Below, in pieces: positions 15,155-19,960 of a stretch of 19,960 bases of DNA. Position 1 is the first letter of the stretch. Each line of letters begins with the position of its first letter. Source of the DNA: JACZSB01 sp965372015 (GTDB lineage: Bacteria; Fidelibacterota; Marinisomatia; SCGC-AAA003-L08; TS1B11); assembly GCA_965372015.1 (NCBI GenBank), contig CBDVAP010000044.1:1-19960 (forward strand). Direction: 5' to 3'. Under the pieces are notes generated by a model. That model saw nothing but the letters and a program-made list of their open reading frames with translations. It was not told the DNA's origin and did not search any database. The translations under genes were made by a program, and so were the position numbers.

Positions 15155-15703
15155 ATGAAGAAAACCATTATCCTGGTACTGTCGGGCGTCGTAATGGCGG
15201 CCCTGGCGGGTTGTGCCGGTCCCAAGGTCTCCGGATCCACGGAAGAGCGGGAAAGCCGCGACATGCCGGAGTGGGCTCTACAGCCACCGGCAGAGGAGGG
15301 TATGCTCTACGGAGTGGGTCAGGCCAGAAAACAGGACCCCAGCCTGGCCAAGAAGGTGGCCGCCCTGCGGGCCCGGGAGGAGATTGCCGCCGCCGTCAAG
15401 ATCAAGGTGGAGAGCTTGGTCAAGGACTTCATGCAGGAGAGCGGAGTGGGACAGCGAGCCCAGGCCCTGGAGTTTGCCTCGGCAGTGAGCAAAGGATTCA
15501 CCGAAGCCACCCTCAGCGGCGCCCGGATCAAGGAGGTCTACCCGGCCAAGGATGGCACCGTCTTCGTGCTGGTGGGATATTCACTGGACGAGGCCCGGCG
15601 CCAGGCCATCGAGAACGCCCACCAGGAAGAGGCGCTCTATAACGAGTTCAAAGCCGATCAGGGTTTCGACGCCCTGGAGGCGGAGCTGGCCAAGCTGAAA
15701 TAG
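15155..15703 (+). CDS. LPP20-family lipoprotein
   Basis: A strong Shine-Dalgarno (AAGGAG, 15142-15147, seven bases before ATG), the clearest in the operon, starts this 182-residue lipoprotein (lipobox LAGC, Cys20). The pattern PEWALQPPAEEGMLYGVGQARKQ, then an Ala-rich helix LRAREEIAAAVKIKVESLV, then IKEVYPAKDGTVFVLVGYSLDEARR, is that of LPP20-family lipoproteins (named from Helicobacter pylori), a FlgT-like beta-alpha fold in the envelope. The polar tail (EALYNEFKADQGFDALEAELAKL) is a probable coiled helix. Biochemical function is unknown in the family. It is the last gene of the caspase operon; a strong own ribosome site suggests it is needed in excess over its neighbours. Confidence 0.9.
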   Translation: MKKTIILVLSGVVMAALAGCAGPKVSGSTEERESRDMPEWALQPPAEEGMLYGVGQARKQDPSLAKKVAALRAREEIAAAVKIKVESLVKDFMQESGVGQRAQALEFASAVSKGFTEATLSGARIKEVYPAKDGTVFVLVGYSLDEARRQAIENAHQEEALYNEFKADQGFDALEAELAKLK

Positions 15704-15717
15704 CGGATACCAGTGCA

Positions 15718-15738
15718 CCGCCGGGCCGCTCCCGGCGG
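15718..15738 (+). terminator. Possible terminator hairpin of the caspase operon
   Basis: CCGCCGGG (15718-15725) pairs with CCCGGCGG (15731-15738) across a five-base loop, 15 bases after the LPP20 stop. No T-tract follows, so it may only act as a 3'-end stabiliser or need Rho. Confidence 0.35.
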
Positions 15739-15769
15739 GATGATGCCTCCTGTCGGCTGTCTCACAAGA

Positions 15770-15902
15770 AAAAACGCCGTGAACGGCGTCTGAATGTAGT
15801 GATTACCTTTTAATCCCAGCCATAAATGGCTGGGCAACGATGTGGTTCGAAACGCGTTATAGGAATTAGCCCCGCCGTTCACGGCGGGGTGGTTAAAGGA
15901 TC
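15770..15902 (+). repeat. Left flanking repeat: three hairpins
   Basis: It holds ACGCCGT-GA-ACGGCGT (15774-15789), CCCAGCCAT-AA-ATGGCTGGG (15815-15834) and CCCCGCCGT-TC-ACGGCGGGG (15870-15889). The first and third share CGCCGT..ACGGCG with the centre reversed (GA versus TC), so they are an inverted pair of the kind seen in REP/BIME units. The first 66 bases match the right copy almost exactly, and CGCGTTATAG recurs at the same offset (15853-15862). Confidence 0.8.
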
Positions 15903-15917
15903 AAAACAGGAAAAAGT

Positions 15918-15936
15918 AGGGCGTTCACGCCCTTTT
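15918..15936 (+). terminator. Hairpin plus T-run just upstream of the transposase start
   Basis: AGGGCGT-TC-ACGCCCT (15918-15933) is followed by TTT, and lies 11 bases before the GTG start. IS200-type elements often carry such a leader hairpin that stops transcription entering from outside or masks the start. It could do either here. Confidence 0.55.
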
Positions 15937-15946
15937 AAAAACAAGA

Positions 15947-16387
15947 GTGCCGCACTCCTATCACAAGATATGGCTGCATTTCATCTGGGCCACAAAGGAT
16001 CGCCAGGGATTGATGAAAATAGAATTCCGAACACGGTTATTCTCGCATATCAAAGCTTATGCCGAAGAAAACGACATCCATCTTGATACCGTCAACGGCG
16101 TTAACGACCATCTTCACTGCTTGATCGGCCTTCAGCCGGCGCAATCTCCGGCTAAGGTGGTTAACCTGTTGAAGGGGGAATCATCCAACTGGATCAATAA
16201 GAATGATTTTCTTAATGTGAAATTTGCCTGGCAAGACGGCTATGGTGTTTTCTCAGTGGGAGCGTCGCAGGTTTCCAGAGTCCGCCGCTATATCCAACAA
16301 CAACCGGAGCACCATAAAAAGGTGTCGTATCTTGAAGAAGTTCAGGAGTTCTTGAAGGCCTATGGTTTAGAGGAAAAACGCCGTTAA
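15947..16387 (+). CDS. tnpA: IS200/IS605-family Y1 (HUH) transposase
   Basis: The 146-residue protein begins MPHSYHKIWLHFIWATKDR, the usual start of this family, from a GTG at 15947. It has the HUH metal site HLH (residues 55-57 in NDHLHCLIG), the GESSxWIN region (78-84), and the nucleophile Tyr115 with Gln119 in RRYIQQQPEHH. All catalytic parts are intact. These enzymes cut and join single-stranded DNA at hairpins near the element ends, during replication. The length is normal and there is no frameshift, so it may still be active. The TAA stop lies within a palindrome of the right flanking repeat. No Shine-Dalgarno is clear, in line with tightly limited expression. It resembles REP-associated (RAYT) as well as classic IS200 enzymes; the flanking repeats make the first reading possible. 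Confidence 0.92.
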   Translation: MPHSYHKIWLHFIWATKDRQGLMKIEFRTRLFSHIKAYAEENDIHLDTVNGVNDHLHCLIGLQPAQSPAKVVNLLKGESSNWINKNDFLNVKFAWQDGYGVFSVGASQVSRVRRYIQQQPEHHKKVSYLEEVQEFLKAYGLEEKRR

Positions 16388-16499
16388 CGGCGTCTGAATG
16401 CTGTGATTACCTTATTAATCCCAGCCATAAATGGCTGGGCTAAGGGGAATTGTAAACCGCGTTATAGAGATCGGCCCCTCGTGGAGGCCGGGTTAGATC
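16374..16499 (+). repeat. Right flanking repeat: three hairpins
   Basis: Positions 16374-16440 repeat the left copy with three substitutions or so and one inserted base. Hairpins are ACGCCGTTAACGGCGT (16378-16393, fully palindromic), CCCAGCCAT-AA-ATGGCTGGG (16420-16439, identical to the left), and a third, GGCCCCTCGTGGAGGCC (about 16473-16489), with a different stem sequence. CGCGTTATAG recurs at 16458-16467. It overlaps the last codons of the transposase and ends just before the DUF502 stop. Confidence 0.8.
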
Positions 16500-16501
16500 G
16501 C

Positions 16502-17206
16502 CTACTTCTTTTTCGTTTTCTGTCGCGTGCCGGTGCCCAGCTTCTTTTTGGCCGGGGATTCTTGTTCCCTTGAAAACTGGTGCCGTTCGGCCGAGATCAT
16601 TCCCGCTGAGATCAGCAGCTTAAAACCCTCTTCGATGGTCAGGTTGGAGTCCATGGTGTCCGCCTGGGGCACAAAGATGACGAAGCCGGAGGTAGGGTTG
16701 GGGGTGGTGGCGATGAATATATTGTAATAATCCTCGCCATCCCTTGACTGGCTGGTCCCGGTGACGAACCCCAAGCTCCAGATGCCCCGCCGGGGATATT
16801 CCAGCCACACCACTTTCTGGAACGCTTTGCGGTTGTCAGGCGAGAAGGTCTGGACGATCTGCTTGCTGGTATTGTAGATGGTGGAGACCACCGGCACCTT
16901 CAGCAGGAAGTTCTCGAAATAGGCGTATAACCGGCGGCCCAGGAAGTTGGTCACCAGCAGCCCCAGCAGGAAGATAAACACCACCATCATGACCAGCCCC
17001 AGGCCGGGGATGGAAAAGCCGATGAAACGCACTACCACCGGCGCCAGGAACTGGTCCATGAAGCGGAACAGGAAACGGAGCAGCTGGATAGTTATGTAGG
17101 CCGGGATAGCGGTAAGGATCCCGGCAATAAAAATGCGGCGCAGCCTCAGGGAGTGGCTGGCCGGGGGACTTTGGGGCTGGGGATTAGAGGGCATAGAGTC
17201 GCTCAT
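16502..17206 (-). CDS. DUF502 inner-membrane protein
   Basis: The 234-residue product has two transmembrane helices (about 24-47, FIAGILTAIPAYITIQLLRF, and about 64-90, IPGLGLVMMVVFIFLLGLLV), then the DUF502 pattern YFENFLLKVPVVSTIYNTSKQIVQTFSP, VVWLEYPRRGIWSLGFVTG and FIATTPNPTSGFVIFVP. The N-terminus is Pro/Ser-rich and the C-terminus Lys-rich (KKKLGTGTRQKTKKK), so both tails probably lie in the cytoplasm. Function of the family is unknown. Start ATG 17206 overlaps the carboxypeptidase gene by 23 bases; ATG 17194 (11-base overlap) is an alternative. It is the last gene of the leftward operon. Confidence 0.93.
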   Translation of the reverse strand: MSDSMPSNPQPQSPPASHSLRLRRIFIAGILTAIPAYITIQLLRFLFRFMDQFLAPVVVRFIGFSIPGLGLVMMVVFIFLLGLLVTNFLGRRLYAYFENFLLKVPVVSTIYNTSKQIVQTFSPDNRKAFQKVVWLEYPRRGIWSLGFVTGTSQSRDGEDYYNIFIATTPNPTSGFVIFVPQADTMDSNLTIEEGFKLLISAGMISAERHQFSREQESPAKKKLGTGTRQKTKKK

Positions 17207-18701
17207 ACTTGGCCTGAAGATACTGGATAAACGGCCCGGCTGACAAGGGTTGACCGCTGAGGTCCTGAATCAACTCGCCGGCGGTCTTCAGCCGCCCCAG
17301 CCGGTGCACATTGTCCCGCAGCCACTCTCGTAGGGTCAGCAAATCACCCTGAGCGATGCGCCCCTCCAGGTCATCGATCTGCTCAAGGGCGGCTTCGTAG
17401 ATCTGGCGGCCGTACAGGTTACCCAGCGTATAGGTGGGGAAATAGCCGATGGCTCCCATGCCCCAATGGATGTCCTGCAGCACCCCTTCGGCTGCCGACG
17501 AAGGCGTTATTCCCACGTATTCCGCCATGGCTCGGTCCCACAACCCCGGCAAGTCCTTCACGGTCACATCACCGTTGAGCAGAGCCCGCTCCAGGTCGAA
17601 GCGCAGCATGATGTGCAGATTGTAGGTAACCTCGTCCGCCTCCACCCGGATCAGTGACGGCGTAACGGCGTTGATAGCGGCGTAGAAATCTTCCAACGAA
17701 ACATCCCGTAACTGCCCCGGGAAGCGGACCTGCAGGCGGGGATAATAGTGCCGCCAGAAGGGCATGCTGCGGCCCACGTAGTTTTCCCACAAGCGGGACT
17801 GGCTCTCGTGGATACCCAACGAGATGGCCTCGCATAAAGGGGTGCCGAAATATTGCGCTTCCAAACCCTGCTCATACAGGGCGTGCCCCCCCTCGTGGAT
17901 GGTGCCGAACAGGCCTATGGACAGGTCCCGGCTGTTAAGGCGGGTGGTGATGCGTACGTCGGAGGGGTGGAAATCGGTGGTGAACGGGTGTGCGGAGCGG
18001 TCCTGGCGGCCCCTCTTCAGGTTATAGCCCATATCGCCCAGCACCTCCAGCCCGAATTCCCACTGCAAGTCCTCCGGGAATTCCTGGGTCAGGAGAGCGC
18101 GCCGGTCGGGGGCCTTCGAGGACTTGATGCGCCCAAGCAGCTCCATCAGCGCCGGCCGCAAGCCGGTGAACAACTGCTCGATCTGCCGGGTGGTGACCCC
18201 AATTTCGTAGTCCTCCAGCAGGGCGTCATAGGGCTCGTCCTTGAACCCGTGGAAGCCGGCTTCCTGTCGCTTCATGGCGATGATCTTCTCGAGATAGGGG
18301 GCGAACCGGGGGTAGTCATTCTGAGCCCGGGCCTGCTGCCAGACGTGTTGGGCCTGGGAGGTCAAGCGGGCCAGTTCGCCCACAAATTCCACCGGCAGGG
18401 CGGTGGCCCGGCGCCAGTCGTGCCAGACATTCTCCAGCAGCCTCACTTGGCGCTGGTCCAGGCCGTCCTTGTAGATAGCCCCCCCGTCCAGGTCCACCAG
18501 GGTGGCCAGGCTCTGGCGGAAGACGTCACTGGTGAAGCGGGCGTGCGCCAGGGAGAGCACCAGGGCAATCTGCTCCGACCGGGCCTGGGCGCTACCGGAT
18601 GGCATGTAAGTCTCCTGGTCCCAGGCCAGCACAGCGGCCACCTTGCGCAGCTGGGTAATCACTTCCAGCTCGGTGGTGACGATTTCCAGTTTGCGGTTCA
18701 C
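17184..18701 (-). CDS. M32-family metallocarboxypeptidase
   Basis: This 505-residue enzyme belongs to the family of Thermus aquaticus carboxypeptidase, which removes C-terminal residues with broad specificity using one metal ion. The zinc motif HEGGH is at 269-273 (HEXXH) and the third ligand is Glu299 in GIHESQSRLWEN, the family signature. The N-terminal AWDQETYMPSG (about 26-36) and the C-terminal IHWGMGAIGYFPTYTLGNLY are also typical. Length is normal and there is no signal peptide, so it is cytoplasmic. GTG 18701 overlaps the methyltransferase stop by four bases (GTGA). Its presence behind DNA-repair genes seems to be transcriptional convenience; no mechanistic link is known to me. Confidence 0.96.
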   Translation of the reverse strand: MNRKLEIVTTELEVITQLRKVAAVLAWDQETYMPSGSAQARSEQIALVLSLAHARFTSDVFRQSLATLVDLDGGAIYKDGLDQRQVRLLENVWHDWRRATALPVEFVGELARLTSQAQHVWQQARAQNDYPRFAPYLEKIIAMKRQEAGFHGFKDEPYDALLEDYEIGVTTRQIEQLFTGLRPALMELLGRIKSSKAPDRRALLTQEFPEDLQWEFGLEVLGDMGYNLKRGRQDRSAHPFTTDFHPSDVRITTRLNSRDLSIGLFGTIHEGGHALYEQGLEAQYFGTPLCEAISLGIHESQSRLWENYVGRSMPFWRHYYPRLQVRFPGQLRDVSLEDFYAAINAVTPSLIRVEADEVTYNLHIMLRFDLERALLNGDVTVKDLPGLWDRAMAEYVGITPSSAAEGVLQDIHWGMGAIGYFPTYTLGNLYGRQIYEAALEQIDDLEGRIAQGDLLTLREWLRDNVHRLGRLKTAGELIQDLSGQPLSAGPFIQYLQAKYERLYAL

Positions 18702-19198
18702 GCCGCCCGGGATTCCATATCCAACAGTGCTTGCTTGAGCGCCAGGCCGCCGCCGTAGCCGGTTAGCCGCCCGTCCGTGCCCATAATTCGATGGCAGGGA
18801 ATCACAATTGCCAGGGGATTGGTGGCCACCGCCCGGCCCACAGCCCGGGCAGCCCGTGGTCGGCCCAGCCGCCGAGCGATATGGCCGTAGGTGGCGGTCT
18901 GTCCATACGGCACCCGGCTTACCTCGGCCAGCACCTGCCGGGCGAAGGGCGTATTGAGATGGTCCAGCGCCAGGGTGAAGGTGATACGGTTACCGGCAAA
19001 ATACTGTTTCAGTTCCAGAGCCTCGCGGCGGCAGCATCCCGGGGCGTGCTTGAGTTGACTACCCTTAAAACGTTTAGCGGCCCAGGCCGCAATCTGCCCC
19101 TCGGTGGCGTTGGGCAGGCCCAGGTAACAAAGCCCCCGGTCGCTTTTCACCAGCGTCAGGGTGCCGTGGGGTGTCTCGCAATAATCGTAGGATAGCAT
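18698..19198 (-). CDS. ogt: Methylated-DNA-protein-cysteine methyltransferase
   Basis: The 166-residue protein has the acceptor motif IPCHRI with Cys135, preceded by NPLAIV (Asn hinge region), the DNA-recognition helix RAARAVGRA, and PYGQTATYGHIA. It takes O6-alkyl groups from guanine onto Cys135 in a one-use reaction. There is no N-terminal Ada-type DNA-binding or second Cys domain, so it is an Ogt-type enzyme without regulatory function. A GGAGG lies 11 bases before ATG 19198. It starts six bases after the glycosylase stop, forming an alkylation-repair pair. Confidence 0.95.
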   Translation of the reverse strand: MLSYDYCETPHGTLTLVKSDRGLCYLGLPNATEGQIAAWAAKRFKGSQLKHAPGCCRREALELKQYFAGNRITFTLALDHLNTPFARQVLAEVSRVPYGQTATYGHIARRLGRPRAARAVGRAVATNPLAIVIPCHRIMGTDGRLTGYGGGLALKQALLDMESRAA

Positions 19199-19204
19199 GA
19201 TCGG

Positions 19205-19960
19205 CTAATCCTCCATTTCGTATTGGTGCCAGAGGTAAAAGGTAATCAATCCGCGCCAGGGAGACCAGTCCCGCCCCAACTGCCGCACCTGCTGCGGGGT
19301 GGGCCGCTCCGGCAGGTCGAACAGCCGCCGCATAGCCTCCAGCAGGCCGATATCCGCCGCCGGCAGGGTATCCGTCAGACCCAGGCCCACCATGGCGCCA
19401 TATTCCGCGGTCCAGGGGCCCACGCCGTTGAGGCGGCACAACTCCCGCACCACTTCGTCGTCAGGGCCTTGGAGTGTCTCCCAGTGCGGTTCGGCCAGGA
19501 AACGCCGCCCCAGACCGACGATAAAGCTGCTGCGGTGGCGGGTGAATTGCATGGGATGCAGGGCGTGGGAGTCCAGGGCGGCAATCTGCTGAGCCGTTGG
19601 CAGCAGCCACAGGTCAAGGCCGTCCAGCTGGTAGCAGGTGCCATAGGCATCCAGAAAGCGGCCCTTGAGCTGGGTGGCGAAGGCCACGTTCACCTGCTGG
19701 TCCATGACCGCCAGCCAGAGGGACTCCAGCAGGGTGTCCTTGAGAATAGGCCGCAGACCGCGCTGCCTGACCGGCATGGACTGGAGCCTGGGGTGGGCTT
19801 CAAGGAATTTGTAAAAAGCCGGCAGGTCGAGGTCGAACGAGAACTTGCGCCGTAGGGCGGCTACGATTATATCCTCATCTGGCAAAGGCAGGTCATCCGC
19901 CGGCCAGACCCGGAACTCGATTTCGTCTGCCGCCAGGGAGTGCGCCCGCATGAGCACCGG
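19205..19960 (-). CDS. alkA: AlkA-like DNA-3-methyladenine glycosylase, 5' end cut by window
   Basis: The reading frame runs off the right edge; a GTG at 19957 is an in-frame codon, not a supported start. Visible are 250 residues with the helix-hairpin-helix LCRLNGVGPWTAEYGAMVG and the catalytic Asp in PAADIGL (48 residues before the end, against 44 in E. coli AlkA). Comparing with that 282-residue enzyme, roughly 35-40 N-terminal residues are missing. AlkA removes 3-methyladenine and other alkylated bases, leaving an abasic site. The adjoining methyltransferase repairs O6-alkylguanine, so the two cover the main alkylation lesions. The promoter of this four-gene operon is outside the window. 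Confidence 0.9.
   Translation of the reverse strand, partial: PVLMRAHSLAADEIEFRVWPADDLPLPDEDIIVAALRRKFSFDLDLPAFYKFLEAHPRLQSMPVRQRGLRPILKDTLLESLWLAVMDQQVNVAFATQLKGRFLDAYGTCYQLDGLDLWLLPTAQQIAALDSHALHPMQFTRHRSSFIVGLGRRFLAEPHWETLQGPDDEVVRELCRLNGVGPWTAEYGAMVGLGLTDTLPAADIGLLEAMRRLFDLPERPTPQQVRQLGRDWSPWRGLITFYLWHQYEMED

Larger units (their letters stand above)
15770..16499 (+). mobile_element. IS200/IS605-type or REP-associated element
   Basis: A single Y1 transposase gene lies between two same-orientation copies of a hairpin-rich repeat. The left copy covers about 15770-15902 and the right about 16374-16499. The element separates two convergent operons and its base composition is visibly more A+T-rich than theirs. 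No accessory tnpB, cargo gene, or target-site duplication is seen, as expected for single-strand Y1 transposition. Exact ends cannot be fixed from one copy. Confidence 0.75.

Noticed and set aside
17853..18758. 301-residue plus-strand ORF opposite the carboxypeptidase
   Set aside because: It is a mirror of the high-GC codons of a clear M32 gene; no family motif.
19223..19855. 210-residue plus-strand ORF opposite the glycosylase
   Set aside because: It is antisense to a well-supported AlkA gene and lacks any recognisable domain.

Overview
The window is GC-rich (roughly 60% by eye) and almost fully coding. It reads as a chromosome segment from a didermic, Gram-negative-type bacterium. Evidence for an outer membrane is an Omp85-family barrel ending in Phe, several lipoproteins and LPP20/DUF4384 envelope proteins. 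A secreted protein with a FlgD-like C-terminal sorting-type domain, a blade-repeat propeller and a small duplicated basic protein together suggest the FCB side of the tree (Neomarinimicrobiota-like or a related candidate phylum). That placement is inference; no marker gene is present.

Left part (2-6202, + strand): the 3' end of an Ala/Pro/Glu-rich repeat protein, a short intergenic stretch with nested complementary arms, then a tight run of a secreted seven-blade propeller, an orphan ParA-type ATPase, a lipoprotein of the ApbE fold with lost metal ligands, a membrane-anchored alpha/beta hydrolase and an MBL-fold hydrolase. Several junctions overlap (TAATG, GTGA), so this is probably one transcript.

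Middle (6203-11283, +): a monocistronic 75-residue basic protein made of two copies of one motif, with its own TATAAT promoter, strong Shine-Dalgarno and 16-bp terminator hairpin. It is followed by a one-POTRA Omp85 protein and a 974-residue secreted multi-Ig protein.

Caspase operon (11284-15703, +): a perfect TGTGA-N6-TCACA palindrome precedes five linked envelope genes: a barrel-like protein with an N-terminal Ig-like domain, a lipoprotein with PPC-like and Kre9-like domains, a secreted caspase-family protease with an intact His/Cys dyad, a DUF4384 lipoprotein and an LPP20-family lipoprotein. This is the best candidate here for an undescribed multi-gene system; its function is not visible from sequence.

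Mobile element (15770-16499): a stand-alone IS200/IS605-type Y1 transposase between two same-orientation copies of a three-hairpin repeat.

Right part (16502-19960, - strand): an operon reading leftward from the window edge, alkA-type 3-methyladenine glycosylase (cut by the edge), O6-alkylguanine methyltransferase, M32 carboxypeptidase and a DUF502 membrane protein, all overlapping or nearly so. The first two form a DNA-alkylation repair pair.
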